From: Oscillospiraceae bacterium
Lineage (GTDB): Bacteria; Bacillota; Clostridia; Oscillospirales; SIG627
Direction: 5' to 3'
Length of the DNA stretch: 64,000 bases
NCBI GenBank assembly: GCA_015065085.1
Contig: SVQW01000006.1
Coordinates: 1 to 64,000, forward strand
The notes under the pieces were generated by a model. That model saw only the letters and a program-made list of their open reading frames with translations. It ran no database searches and was not told where the DNA came from. The translations under genes and the position numbers were made by a program. This document shows positions 1 through 10,024 of this stretch, piece by piece (position 1 is the stretch's first letter; every line of letters begins with the position of its first letter).

Positions 1-176
1 AAGGCAAAACCGCAGTCAAATCCTATCGGATTTGCGAGGATTTTAACGAAGAAAATGCCCTAAACAGGCTTTTTGTCGACTTCGTTTTCGTATCTTACCT
101 CACTCTTGTTCGGCTCTTTTCGGCTATTACAAAATAAAGGAAACCGCAGTGCTAAGCACTGCGGTTGTTTTTGGTA
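1..176. other. Left-edge stretch without a recognisable gene
   Basis: No convincing coding region is seen in these bases. They include a short palindrome near 20-34 and end in the hairpin at 142-165. The bases at 8-16 resemble the first bases of that hairpin, but the resemblance is too short to interpret. This may be the end of a feature lying outside the window. Confidence 0.4.
142..165. terminator. Hairpin terminator after the giant secreted-protein gene
   Basis: A perfect palindrome with 12-base arms (AACCGCAGTGCT and its complement) lies 11 bases beyond the stop codon of the minus-strand gene. A short T run follows it on the plus strand. On the minus strand it is followed by a pyrimidine-rich stretch, so it could work in both directions. 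Confidence 0.7.
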
Positions 177-3100
177 TTACGGATTTACAAGGTTGTTCAT
201 GGAGCAGGACAAGGTCTTGTAGCTGTACAGTCTCTGTACCTCGCCGCCGTTGACGGTATAGTCAACGTATGCTCTTGCCAGAATTTCTCTGGAGTATGCA
301 TAGCCCTCGTCGGTGTCGGGAGTGGGTATACCATGAATAACTACCGTGAAGTCGGTTCTGTTTTCGTCACTGTAATACATTGCATCGCTGCACTCTTCTA
401 CTGCAACCATGTTTTCAAGGTTTGTGCCTTTGAACATATCGGCAGTTACTTCGACGCCCTCTTCAACAACATCTGCGGGGACAAGCACCATGCCGTAGCC
501 CTTGACTTCAATCTTGTTGGGCTCAGTGAAGTTCTTATAGCTCTTGGAAAGAGTCATCTTGAAGCGCATACCCATGGGAAGCTCGGTGTCGGCTTCTCTG
601 AGCTCGGTGCCTACAACATTAAGAGCAGGCTCGGCTTTGATTGACTTAATGGTGTGTGTCTGTTCGTTTACGGTACGGAAGAATGTGTCGTACAGAGGAG
701 AATATACGTAGGTGTGCATGGTTCTTCCGCCATCCTTAAACATCATCACGAAGATGAGACCTTCGTCTGCACCGAACTGAACCATATTGGCTCCGTCAGA
801 GCCGAAGTCGTAGAATTTACCGTCGGAGGCCACTTGACCGGGGTAGTGAAGCGCGTATGCGGAAATGTCGGAAAGTATCTGTATAACGTCGTTTCCGAAG
901 TCATCCGCAGTGGGAGAATCCTTGTAGTTGGAGCCACGGTTGTGGGGATGCTGCTTGGTGTCATCGCCCTGGGAGTGTCCGCAGTTAACAAGAATAAGGT
1001 TGGGGTACTTGGTGACTATCTTATCGTAAATGTCCTGACCCTCGTTACCGTCTTTAAAATTACGAGTTGAGTTTTCTGTGGTAAGAGTACCGTCCATGCT
1101 GAAGTAGCAGTGAGTGGTAAGTATTGCCTGTCTTTCGGGGTATTTGGTGAGGATTTCGCCTACCCATTCAAGAACCTCATCGCGGGGACTGTATTCGAGA
1201 GTGATAAAGAGATAGTCAACACCGCCGATGGTTACAAGGTTGTACATATTGGTAAGCTCTTTTTCGCCGCGGAAGGTGCCGCCAAAGGTATTATCTCCCT
1301 CCGGTCCGTAGGACTTGAGGTAGTCGTCGTACTTGAATACATTTCTGAAGGTGGTGGTATCACGAAGCTCGGCACCTACACCGGAAGCAATAGAAGGATA
1401 GTCGTGGTTGCCCAGAGGGATGGAGTAAGGAACCTTGCCCTCAATGTAATCGAAGGACTCACGGGCTACATCCCACTCAAAGTAGGTGTTGGTCTGGGTT
1501 ACGTCGCCCAGGATCTGAACATGTCCGATATTATAAGTATCGATATTATCTCCGATCCATTCAAATATTCTGGGAAGTCTTTCGTACTTGTAGGGAGGCT
1601 TTGCAAAATAGCTCTGTGTATCACCGAACTGAACTATGGAATAATCGCCCTGCAAGCCCGCTTCCATCTTGTACCAGCCGGTACTGTTGAAGATCGCGGT
1701 GTTAGCGTATGCAGAAGAATCACGGTATTCCAACCACCAATAGCTGTCAGCGGTCAGCATCCAGTTTGCAAGAAGACCTGTGCTGTCGGTGCGAGTTGCC
1801 ATATTAGCCTTGATTTCAGCTTCAGTGCGTATATCGCTCCAGAAGCGTACATCAAGCAGATGTCCAACAAATCCGTTGCCTATCACGGGAGCGGTCTTGG
1901 TAAACTCAACTGCATCACCGCTCTTGTCAAGTACACCATCAAGATAAATCTTACCGCCGGAGGTGATGGCAACATGTGTCCAGGTGTCAGCCTTGAGTGC
2001 TGTGTTGGCAATCAGTGTGCCGTTAACAGTGATTTTGCCGTCAACCAGTCTCACAGTCGCCGAGCCGTTTTCAACAATTGTCATAACCTTACCAAGCTGT
2101 GACTGAGCAACCATGATGTTAAACTCAATGGTGTTGGCAGCCGAAGCAAAGTTGTTATTGGCAGTGATGGTATCATAGCCCAGGAATTCGTGTCCCTCGC
2201 TCTTTTGGGTGGGGATTATCTCCTCGGTGAAAGGTGCCAGCGTTATGGTATAGTGGGCATCGGCATAGTAAGTAGCACTCTTATCGCCGTAAGCAAGCTT
2301 GGCGGTAACGTCAAGAGAGCCTTTTTTGGTTGCGGTAGATGCAACATAATTTGCGTACTCAAGACTTTCAAGCTTCACGCCGTTGTAATTTGCAAGCTTC
2401 TGAGGAACATATATTCTTTCAGTCATCGCCTTTGCAATTGCACGGGTCTTGCTGTAAGCGTAAATATATTCCTCGCCCTTGAATGCCGCTTTTGCATCGC
2501 TGAGTATCTGAGGGAGCTTGTCGAAGTCATAGTTTCTTGCTTCCGATTCGCTTGCGAAGAAGCCGATATTTCTTACATAAGCACCGGTGTTTTCAAATAC
2601 AATCTTGATGCTGTCAACGGTTTCATCAATGCCGCTTATGTCAAGGTAAACCTTGCCGTCTGCACCGCTGTACGGGATTTCGGTTGTGCCGTTGATAATT
2701 GCTGTAAAGCCGCCCTCAAAATCCGCATCCAACTTGATGGTATTATAAATACCGCTTACTGCGTTGGGCTTATCCGCGCCTATATTGAGCACGAAAGATT
2801 TGTCCTTGAGCTTCATGCCGATGTAGTCGCATACATCGGAGGCGCCCTCAACAGTGCTTATAAACTTGGGATTGGTGAACTTATATACAATAGCGCTGTT
2901 GTCAGCATTTTTATCTATTGTAAGAGTTATTTCGCGGGTCGTGTACACCTCTTTGCCGTCCTTGGTCACCTTTGCGGTGAAGGTGTAGCTTCCGTCGGTC
3001 TGACCGAGTACGGGTGCGGTGTAGCTTACGGTGTTCACTGTGACAGTCACATCGTTTTTGTAGGAAAGCTTATCCTCAATGATGGACTTTGCCTTAGCCT

Positions 3101-6100
3101 CGGCTACGGTCTGAGTGTCTGCATCGTAGTAGGAAACGGTATCCGCCTCATACTTCTTCAATTCAGCCGTAGTGTCTGCAACAAGGTCTTCCCACGCCTC
3201 CAGATTTTCCATGTAGTTCTTGGCGTCATCCATGGAGGGGAAGAATGCAATAAACTCTATGTCGACATAACGTATTGCATACTGACGTGCGCCGAATTCA
3301 AAGGTAAAACTCTTGGCAAGTCCGCGGTAAGGGGGTGCAACGGGCGGGTCATAGAAAGGGCAGGAAACTATTTCCTCACGCTCGCCGCCGGAGGTAATGT
3401 TATAGTTAAAGGACCAGGGGGTTACAATATCGCGCACGGTGGGGTCGAAAATGGTGTAGTACCATGCTTTCTCGCGCTGTCCCCAGCCGACGATGGGGAG
3501 TGAAATTTTTGTTCCGTCCTGAGTTACGGCAGTAAATGCGCTGGGAGCAAGGTCGCCGGAGCGCTTATACTTCATAAACACATAGGTGTAGTCTTCAAGG
3601 TCAAAGGGCTGTGTGCCCATGTCCTCAACATTAATGGTAACAGCAAATCTGCTGGGGTCGTTAGGCTCGATATGCTTTATTTTCAAGAGGTTATCCTCTA
3701 TCCAATATTCAGAGGGACTGGGAACACTCAGCTTTTTAGCAATATCTTCATCGTTAAAGCGCCAGATGATATAATCGCCGGGCTTTTTCTCGATATTGAT
3801 TACAAGGTCATCCATTACAAGCTTTTGATAACCGCTTTCAAAGGTGATATCAAAGTTATAATATCCCTTTTCGGTGGGGGTGGAAGCTTTATAGTCATTT
3901 ATGGTAAAGGGAGCATCCATTCCGAGGGTTTCCTTAAGCCAGGTCTTGATACCCTTGTTTGCGATTACGCCCTGGGTCTGAATGCCGTCCAGCTTAAGGC
4001 TTCCGTTGGGGTTAGTGCCTGCCAGGTCATCGGTGAGGTCGCTCTTTTCTCTGGAAACCACGCCCCACTTCATGTCGATGCCGCTTTCCAGCTTATCCTT
4101 TACACTTTGAAGTCTTTCGGCGGCAGCTGCTTCGGAATCAAAATTCTGTGCCTCCTCGAGAGTAGCAAAGAAGCCTGCATAATAGAATTCTGACTTACGG
4201 TCAAGCTGTGCCGCAGGATAACGTACGGGAGTGAAGCGTATAGAGTCATATACAGTTTTTTCTGTTCTGACAAAGCTCTTATCAGTGCCTGCCGACTCGT
4301 TTCTTCCGCTCAGTCCGCTGTGAACCGTGTATTCCGTTTCACCCTTGGTGATATTTCTGACCCATATGCCGTTGGTGGGAATATCATAGGACAAATCAAG
4401 GATAACTTCTATCACATCACCGTCCTCGAAATTTCCGCCGTAAGGAGTAAAGCCACGGTACTGAGCGAAATCACTCAGTGCGGGGTATGAGGGGTCGCTC
4501 ATCCAGATGAATATCTGACCTCCAACCTCTGCGGGATTCACGGTTTTTCCGCCGACATCTTTGGTGATACCGCTCATCTTGTACTTCATCTTGAGATAAG
4601 GCAGTGTGGTAACCTTGAATTGCTCCATGGTATCGGGCATATAAACTCTGAAAGCAAAGCCGTCATCATTAGTGATGTCTCGGGTGGTCATCTTGAATAC
4701 GCCGTCTTCCACCTTGATATTTGCATTGACCTCGGTTTTAAGTGAATCCAAGGTAGTCTGGCAATCGGTGTACAGAATGACAGGCTCGGGAAGCTGTGCC
4801 ATGGTCATAGTCACGGTAACGGTGTACTCTTCTTTTCTTTCAGCTCCGAACCATACGTCAACCTTGTAGGAGCCGGGTGCCTTAGAGGTAGGTGCGATGA
4901 ACACGGCATTTTCCTTATCAACGGTATGGTTGGTTGCGAAAATAAAGGTGTCGAGATACTTTTCAACCGCCTTTTCAGCCTGAGCTTTGGTTACAACGCC
5001 CGAGTCAGCTTCAAAGGTGTTTTTCGCGTTAAGATTATCAAAGTCATATTCTGCGTTTTCGGGGAGTCTCCGGGGGTACATTACAGCTTCATCTCTTGAA
5101 GCGAAGAATGCAATATATTCAATGTCCACGGTACGGGAGGCTTTACCGTTGCGGGTAAGACGTATTGCAATGGGAGTGACAATATTTTCGCCGTCCAAGC
5201 CCGTCCAGAGGTTCTGGTTTTTATAATACTTCAGACTGCCGTAGGTGGGAGCAGAAGCGCCCTCTTTGTAGAAAGTGATTGCAGTGTTTTCACTGTCAAG
5301 AGTGGCATCACGCATATCCACAACCATTTGTTCCCAGTAAGGATTAGCAGGGTCGGAAGCGGGGTCTATAAAGTAAGCCTGTGCATTATCCGCCGCATAT
5401 ACCATCATAAGCTCATCCGCCTGAACAGAGGTAGGAATATTACGTCTGTATGAAATCTTCATGTATGGATACTCGCGGAAGTTGAAGGTGCTGCCCGACT
5501 GGGTATAGAAATTCTTGTAGTTTACGTCAACATCGTTTCCGTCCTCTACCGTCTGAATACGCATGTAAGAACGGTCCTCGCCTGCGGTATTCTTTTCAAC
5601 GAACGATGCAATTGTTGAACTGATACCGGAAGCGGTAACGGTCTGTGCGGAATCAAAGGTTACTACAACAGGTGCAGGCTTTTCTTCCAGTGTCATAGTT
5701 ACGTTTTGGGTAACAACAGTGCGTCCGTACGCTCTGTCGCCCGCAAGAAGGCAGATGTCAAAGGTATACACACCCCTGCCGTAAGTAGAAGCTCTGTTGT
5801 AAACAGCATTTTTTATGCTGAATTCGACAGTGTCAAACTCGGCTCTCAGCTCTGCCAGCTTTTCTGCGGTAAGCGCTTCAATAGCATCGGTCGCAAAGCC
5901 TTCAACGCTTTCTTTGCTTTCCGCATCGCAGAATGCCAGAGTAAGCTCGCCATTAGCCTGCGCCGCCTTAACAGCATCCATGACATCCTGTGCCTTGGCA
6001 TCGCCCGGCATTTCACCTGCGTATGCAACAGCCTTTTCCTCAGTGGGGAAGAAAGCTATATACTCAATATAGCAGGGCTTGCCGATATTACCGTTGGAAA

Positions 6101-8078
6101 AGTCAACTCGGAAGTTGTTTATTTTTCCGTTCCAGTGTCCCGTCTTTGTAATACCGTCGGTACCCGCCTTGGCACCCTCTGCGGAAATCACTTCACCGCG
6201 GGAATTATAGCTCTTATACTCATAGCTGTTTGCGTTGACGATGGTTTTTACAAATCCGTCATTACATGAAACCGTCATGCCGGTAAGAGCAGTGGAATAG
6301 CCCCACATTATATTTTCCGGAGCAACACCGTCGGTAGCAAGGTAAAGGTCAATAGCATTGTCGGTATAATCGGGGTAGCTTGCACTGAATACAACGTAAG
6401 GGTAATCCTTAACATCAAAGTCAAAACAGCCTGCCGAGGTTTCAATTACGGTTTTTCCGTCAGCCCCGTTGGCAATATACTTAACAGCGTCCTTGCCGTC
6501 AACAGTTACAAGCTCCTTTTCACCGTTTACAGTGAAGGTTGCAAGGTCTTTTTCGTTGTTGAATCTGATAATAACCGGATCGACATACTTTACAACGGTA
6601 AGCGTTGCAACGTTACTGCTCATGGTATCGTTTATTTTAACCATGTAATAGTAGGTGCCTGCATTGCCGAGAATACCCGTATTGTATACAGCATCTGTCG
6701 CGCCTGCAATAGCTTTGGGATTTGTGCCGTTTATATCGTCGCAGGTATACCACTGATAAGAGTCGGCATTAACGTCGGACAGTACAACCTTCAGCTGTGC
6801 CGTCTCACCTACCTCGCCATCGACATCCGGTACATATATATCCGGTATATCTATACCCTTGATATCAACAGTAATTGTCTCTTTGATAAGAGAACGGCGG
6901 AAAACCTTATCACCTGTAAGTATATTCAGTGTAAAGGTATACGCACCGTCTTCCCAAATGTTTTCGGCGGGAGCGTAAACAGCATCGGATATAGTAACAT
7001 CAACAGTATTGATGCCCTGTATTTTGAGTGCGGAAACAGCATTTGCAGTGAGGGCATCTATCTTGCTCTTTACGAAAGCGGCATAGGTGTCCTTGGTTGC
7101 GTCCTCGTCGTAATCAACAACAAATTCACCGTTCTGTACCGCCTGCTTAACAGGGGCAAGAACACTTTTTGCCTGCGTATCATAAGGCATTGCGCCCGCA
7201 TAATCAATCGCCATTTGCTCGGTTGGGAAGAATCCTACGTACTCAATGTAAGCTTTCTTTCCGATATTTGCTTCGCCATTGGTGAAGTCAACTCGGAGCA
7301 GGGTCATTTTTCCCTGCCACTGACCGTCATTCTTGCCCAGTGTGGAAGTACCGCTTCCGACAAGAGCACCGTCGAAATAGCTTTTATATGTACCGTCGTC
7401 GGTGTTGATTATCAATTTACCGAAGCCGTCATCGCAAGCGGCAGACGCACCGATGAAACGCTTGGTAAAACCATAGCTGTCGGCAGTAAAGCGGTCGGTA
7501 CCCAGATATATGTCCACCACATTGGCATCGGTTTCGGGGTAGCTTGCGCTTATAACAACATAGGGATAGCCCTGAAGATAAAAATCATTATAAATGCTTG
7601 CGTTGGTAATCTTGACAAGTCCGTCAGAGTATCCCGGCACAAACATATAAGCGTTTTTGCCGTAAATATTCACCAACTGCTGACCTACATTACTCCAGTT
7701 TACAAGGTCTGCGGCATTATTGAACATCAATACAACCGGCTCGGTGGGCATGGTCGCACTAACCGTCGCAACGGCCGACTCGGTACCGTTTACCACTACC
7801 TTATAATATGTATTGCCCGCTTTGTCGAGATAAGGGGTGGTATAGGTCGCATTTGTTGCGCCTGTAATGGATTGAGAATTTGTTCCGTTTGCGTCATCGC
7901 AGGTGTACCACTGATAAGAGGTTGCCTGAGTGCCGGTAACGTCCGCAGTCAGCTTTACCTGAGGTCCGACAACCGATGTGACGTTCTCCACACTTACAGC
8001 CGCCATACACACGGTCGCAAGACAAAGCACCAACAATGAAGCAATCAGAAAAATGCGCAATGTTTTGACTTTTTTCAT
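177..8078 (-). CDS. Giant secreted multidomain protein with Ig-like, beta-sandwich, LamG-like and metallophosphoesterase domains
   Basis: This 2633-residue protein begins with a signal peptide (hydrophobic residues about 8-27). Two Ig-like domains, each with a SYQWYTCDD strand, lie near residues 28-110 and 420-500. Six related beta-sandwich modules end near residues 291, 683, 998, 1306, 1618 and 1844; each closes with a GFF/AFF-(P/A)-(T/S)-x-x-x-A-x-x-Y signature. A LamG/concanavalin-like domain (about 1950-2140) follows. Then comes a calcineurin-type phosphoesterase (about 2140-2480) with FGDTQ, LGDVTQ, GNHD, TTHCYF and NCGHSQ motifs, the usual metal ligands. No SLH, LPXTG or other wall anchor is visible, so it may be released or held by carbohydrate binding. 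An AAAGGAAA ribosome site precedes the ATG. The substrate is unknown. The domain calls are firm for the phosphoesterase and weaker for the sandwich modules. Confidence 0.85.
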   Translation of the reverse strand: MKKVKTLRIFLIASLLVLCLATVCMAAVSVENVTSVVGPQVKLTADVTGTQATSYQWYTCDDANGTNSQSITGATNATYTTPYLDKAGNTYYKVVVNGTESAVATVSATMPTEPVVLMFNNAADLVNWSNVGQQLVNIYGKNAYMFVPGYSDGLVKITNASIYNDFYLQGYPYVVISASYPETDANVVDIYLGTDRFTADSYGFTKRFIGASAACDDGFGKLIINTDDGTYKSYFDGALVGSGTSTLGKNDGQWQGKMTLLRVDFTNGEANIGKKAYIEYVGFFPTEQMAIDYAGAMPYDTQAKSVLAPVKQAVQNGEFVVDYDEDATKDTYAAFVKSKIDALTANAVSALKIQGINTVDVTISDAVYAPAENIWEDGAYTFTLNILTGDKVFRRSLIKETITVDIKGIDIPDIYVPDVDGEVGETAQLKVVLSDVNADSYQWYTCDDINGTNPKAIAGATDAVYNTGILGNAGTYYYMVKINDTMSSNVATLTVVKYVDPVIIRFNNEKDLATFTVNGEKELVTVDGKDAVKYIANGADGKTVIETSAGCFDFDVKDYPYVVFSASYPDYTDNAIDLYLATDGVAPENIMWGYSTALTGMTVSCNDGFVKTIVNANSYEYKSYNSRGEVISAEGAKAGTDGITKTGHWNGKINNFRVDFSNGNIGKPCYIEYIAFFPTEEKAVAYAGEMPGDAKAQDVMDAVKAAQANGELTLAFCDAESKESVEGFATDAIEALTAEKLAELRAEFDTVEFSIKNAVYNRASTYGRGVYTFDICLLAGDRAYGRTVVTQNVTMTLEEKPAPVVVTFDSAQTVTASGISSTIASFVEKNTAGEDRSYMRIQTVEDGNDVDVNYKNFYTQSGSTFNFREYPYMKISYRRNIPTSVQADELMMVYAADNAQAYFIDPASDPANPYWEQMVVDMRDATLDSENTAITFYKEGASAPTYGSLKYYKNQNLWTGLDGENIVTPIAIRLTRNGKASRTVDIEYIAFFASRDEAVMYPRRLPENAEYDFDNLNAKNTFEADSGVVTKAQAEKAVEKYLDTFIFATNHTVDKENAVFIAPTSKAPGSYKVDVWFGAERKEEYTVTVTMTMAQLPEPVILYTDCQTTLDSLKTEVNANIKVEDGVFKMTTRDITNDDGFAFRVYMPDTMEQFKVTTLPYLKMKYKMSGITKDVGGKTVNPAEVGGQIFIWMSDPSYPALSDFAQYRGFTPYGGNFEDGDVIEVILDLSYDIPTNGIWVRNITKGETEYTVHSGLSGRNESAGTDKSFVRTEKTVYDSIRFTPVRYPAAQLDRKSEFYYAGFFATLEEAQNFDSEAAAAERLQSVKDKLESGIDMKWGVVSREKSDLTDDLAGTNPNGSLKLDGIQTQGVIANKGIKTWLKETLGMDAPFTINDYKASTPTEKGYYNFDITFESGYQKLVMDDLVINIEKKPGDYIIWRFNDEDIAKKLSVPSPSEYWIEDNLLKIKHIEPNDPSRFAVTINVEDMGTQPFDLEDYTYVFMKYKRSGDLAPSAFTAVTQDGTKISLPIVGWGQREKAWYYTIFDPTVRDIVTPWSFNYNITSGGEREEIVSCPFYDPPVAPPYRGLAKSFTFEFGARQYAIRYVDIEFIAFFPSMDDAKNYMENLEAWEDLVADTTAELKKYEADTVSYYDADTQTVAEAKAKSIIEDKLSYKNDVTVTVNTVSYTAPVLGQTDGSYTFTAKVTKDGKEVYTTREITLTIDKNADNSAIVYKFTNPKFISTVEGASDVCDYIGMKLKDKSFVLNIGADKPNAVSGIYNTIKLDADFEGGFTAIINGTTEIPYSGADGKVYLDISGIDETVDSIKIVFENTGAYVRNIGFFASESEARNYDFDKLPQILSDAKAAFKGEEYIYAYSKTRAIAKAMTERIYVPQKLANYNGVKLESLEYANYVASTATKKGSLDVTAKLAYGDKSATYYADAHYTITLAPFTEEIIPTQKSEGHEFLGYDTITANNNFASAANTIEFNIMVAQSQLGKVMTIVENGSATVRLVDGKITVNGTLIANTALKADTWTHVAITSGGKIYLDGVLDKSGDAVEFTKTAPVIGNGFVGHLLDVRFWSDIRTEAEIKANMATRTDSTGLLANWMLTADSYWWLEYRDSSAYANTAIFNSTGWYKMEAGLQGDYSIVQFGDTQSYFAKPPYKYERLPRIFEWIGDNIDTYNIGHVQILGDVTQTNTYFEWDVARESFDYIEGKVPYSIPLGNHDYPSIASGVGAELRDTTTFRNVFKYDDYLKSYGPEGDNTFGGTFRGEKELTNMYNLVTIGGVDYLFITLEYSPRDEVLEWVGEILTKYPERQAILTTHCYFSMDGTLTTENSTRNFKDGNEGQDIYDKIVTKYPNLILVNCGHSQGDDTKQHPHNRGSNYKDSPTADDFGNDVIQILSDISAYALHYPGQVASDGKFYDFGSDGANMVQFGADEGLIFVMMFKDGGRTMHTYVYSPLYDTFFRTVNEQTHTIKSIKAEPALNVVGTELREADTELPMGMRFKMTLSKSYKNFTEPNKIEVKGYGMVLVPADVVEEGVEVTADMFKGTNLENMVAVEECSDAMYYSDENRTDFTVVIHGIPTPDTDEGYAYSREILARAYVDYTVNGGEVQRLYSYKTLSCSMNNLVNP

Positions 8079-8143
8079 GTTTTTTTCCTTTCTTTTTAAC
8101 TACTGCAATGCTTACTTAAAAAAGCAGTTTTTTTTACTCTATA

Positions 8144-8173
8144 ATTTTACAACAAATCCACCAAAAAAGTCAA
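8144..8173 (-). promoter_or_regulatory. Sigma-A-type promoter of the giant secreted-protein gene
   Basis: On the minus strand TTGACT (8168-8173) and TAAAAT (8144-8149) are separated by 18 bases, about 70 bases upstream of the ATG. The -35 box is followed by a T run, as in the promoters at 21800-21827 and 28308-28335. Confidence 0.55.
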
Positions 8174-8222
8174 GCGGATGAATATTCCAAAAGTATTGAT
8201 AACAGTGCAATTTTTCCAAAAA

Positions 8223-8260
8223 AAGAGTGTCTGCACAAGAAGCTCGTGCAGACACTTTTT
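8223..8260 (-). terminator. Intrinsic terminator of the spoIIIA operon
   Basis: A hairpin with 11-base arms (AGTGTCTGCAC, 8226-8236, with its complement at 8246-8256) lies just beyond the spoIIIAH stop. It is flanked by T runs on both strands, so on the minus strand it ends the sporulation operon. Confidence 0.85.
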
Positions 8261-8271
8261 TATAAGATATT

Positions 8272-9039
8272 CTACTGTTTTTCAATTATTTTTATATTCT
8301 CTATTGCAGTTCCCGACTGGGTGTAAACAATCTCCTGTATCTGAGCTATATGCTCGGGAAGAAGCCCGTCACTTTTAACGATAATATTTGCGGTATTTCC
8401 GCTGATTACGGCAACACATTCCTCAAAGCCCTTGGCGGTGACAAGGTTTTCAATATTTATTTCGCTGTTGGTCTCACCCGCCATACGTGTCATTTCATTA
8501 AAAGCATTTTCGCGTATTGCAGAATTGGTTTCTACGTTATCCACCACCTCACGAAGCATATCAATAGCTTCGTCACGTACACGCTGACGGTTGATTACCG
8601 CTACCGAGAAATAGTCCTCCGTCACATCGCCTTCGCTTCCCACAAAGGCAGACTCACCGAGAATCTTCCCCTGTGCCTCAACATCCTCTCCGTGCCCGTC
8701 AACAAGCTGTCCCGCCGGGGTCTCGGCGAAGGTGAAATTCAGCCATACAGCCGCCGCAATAAGAAGCACACAACATGCCACAAGTGTGTTTTTACGCAAA
8801 GCTCCCGGGGTCATTTTATGTTTTTTTGCGGGATTTATTCCAAGGTTTTTCACCTTGAATATCGGCTTTTTCATTTTAAAGGTGAATTTTTTCTTTTTGA
8901 CGGAGTTTTGCTCGTCGGGTTCCTGCTGTACGGTTTCTTCAGGCTTATTTACGGATTCCGCGGGGCTGTTCTGAAGTCCGTCGTAAAGTCGGGATGCCAT
9001 TACATCGTCGGTCAGTGTTATTTTGGCTAAATTGTTCAT
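8272..9039 (-). CDS. spoIIIAH: Stage III sporulation protein AH (SpoIIIAH)
   Basis: In spore formers SpoIIIAH is the mother-cell half of the SpoIIQ-SpoIIIAH channel that crosses the space between the two forespore membranes. This 255-residue protein has one membrane segment (about 88-105, LVACCVLLIAAAVWLNF) followed by the extracytoplasmic ring-building region, which is related to the YscJ/FliF fold. It is the last gene of the spoIIIA operon and follows spoIIIAG by 15 bases. An AAAGGAGA ribosome site fits this start. The cytoplasmic stretch before the membrane segment is about 85 residues and lysine-rich, clearly longer than in Bacillus, where the membrane segment is near the N-terminus. Identity rests on sequence resemblance and operon position. 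Confidence 0.9.
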   Translation of the reverse strand: MNNLAKITLTDDVMASRLYDGLQNSPAESVNKPEETVQQEPDEQNSVKKKKFTFKMKKPIFKVKNLGINPAKKHKMTPGALRKNTLVACCVLLIAAAVWLNFTFAETPAGQLVDGHGEDVEAQGKILGESAFVGSEGDVTEDYFSVAVINRQRVRDEAIDMLREVVDNVETNSAIRENAFNEMTRMAGETNSEINIENLVTAKGFEECVAVISGNTANIIVKSDGLLPEHIAQIQEIVYTQSGTAIENIKIIEKQ

Positions 9040-9054
9040 AGTATATCTCCTTTT

Positions 9055-9540
9055 TTAATATGTTACATATATTCTGTTGCTGGGCACATTAAGTGCACAA
9101 GCTACAAGATTGATTATCTTTTGGGTCACCGAGCTGCTCCGTGCGCCATCACACACCACGGCGATTCCCTTTATTTCGGGAAATATTTCCTTTACAAGAA
9201 TCGGGTCATCCTTCTCCAGCACTATGGCTTCCTCCGCCTCATAAGAAACAGCATCACCGTTTTTACTGCTGCGGCTTTTGGTGTTGCGGTGGTAATACTG
9301 CTCGGTGGAGCTTTCCAGTGTCACCATCACGCTGACACTGCCCGCACCGCTGACACGTGAAATCATTTCGCTCAGCTTTTCTTCGGTATGTGAAATATAC
9401 TGCGCGCAGTCAAAGCTGTCGGCGGATGTGTTTTCGTCCTCACCGGGTGAAATAAAAACTATCATAAACCCCAATAAAAACACCGCCGCAATAATTCCGA
9501 CACCCTTTGTCGTGCGTATTTTGTTTATAAATTCATTCAT
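9055..9540 (-). CDS. spoIIIAG: Stage III sporulation protein AG (SpoIIIAG)
   Basis: SpoIIIAG forms a large ring in the mother-cell membrane facing the forespore. The 161-residue protein has one membrane segment near residues 13-31 (GVGIIAAVFLLGFMIVF). The extracytoplasmic domain contains the family pattern L-x-x-M-I-S-x-V-x-G-A-G-x-V-x-V-M-V and the later EIKGIAVVCDGA. The C-terminus (NRIYVTY) is typical. Its 5' end overlaps the end of spoIIIAF by 8 bases, indicating translational coupling. Confidence 0.93.
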   Translation of the reverse strand: MNEFINKIRTTKGVGIIAAVFLLGFMIVFISPGEDENTSADSFDCAQYISHTEEKLSEMISRVSGAGSVSVMVTLESSTEQYYHRNTKSRSSKNGDAVSYEAEEAIVLEKDDPILVKEIFPEIKGIAVVCDGARSSSVTQKIINLVACALNVPSNRIYVTY

Positions 9541-10024
9541 TGCTTTTTACTCGTACCTCTACACCCAGATAGTCCCGCAAAAAATCCGCTATCTCGGTTT
9601 TAATTCCGTACGTTATGCCGTCGCATGAGATTATCACTGCTTTTATTTCTATACCGGAATCGGATATATCGGTATCAAATTCCGTTTTGATCCCGACACC
9701 GTATTTTTGCCTTACCAACTTCACTATTCCCTTTTCGAGTTCCGTCAGCGTTTCGGAGAGTATCCATTTCGAGGTAGGTGGCTCCTCTGTAATATATATA
9801 TTTTGCTCATGGCGGATTATTCCCGAATTATCAAAAAAATCATTTATTTCGGATAAAAATGAAAACAATGGGGTTATAAATATGAGAAGCACAACCGCCC
9901 CGCTGACGAATTTTACATACCTTTCAAGTCCGTTTTTCATTGTGGGGGTAACCAGTTGTATAACAGTTGCCCCAAGTGCCGCCGCCGAAGCGGCGGCAAG
10001 CCATTCACCCAGTGCCCGTATCAT
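9533..10024 (-). CDS. spoIIIAF: Stage III sporulation protein AF (SpoIIIAF)
   Basis: SpoIIIAF is a small membrane protein of the SpoIIIA-SpoIIQ complex. This copy is 163 residues long, with two membrane segments at about 8-27 and 39-60. An extracytoplasmic domain follows and ends in the YLGVEVRVK motif. Its start overlaps the spoIIIAE stop by four bases, as expected for this operon. Assignment is by position and overall resemblance; its biochemical role in the family is poorly known. Confidence 0.88.
   Translation of the reverse strand: MIRALGEWLAAASAAALGATVIQLVTPTMKNGLERYVKFVSGAVVLLIFITPLFSFLSEINDFFDNSGIIRHEQNIYITEEPPTSKWILSETLTELEKGIVKLVRQKYGVGIKTEFDTDISDSGIEIKAVIISCDGITYGIKTEIADFLRDYLGVEVRVKSNE

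Noticed and set aside
1..140. Possible third copy of the repeat element at the left edge
   Set aside because: It shares no stretch with the 232-nt element, and the partial match to the 142-165 hairpin is only about ten bases.
1110..3503. Long plus-strand open frames (1110-2102, 2190-3503) opposite the giant secreted-protein gene
   Set aside because: They lack ribosome sites and recognisable motifs, and they lie antisense to a protein with clear domains; the frames reflect codon bias of the real gene.
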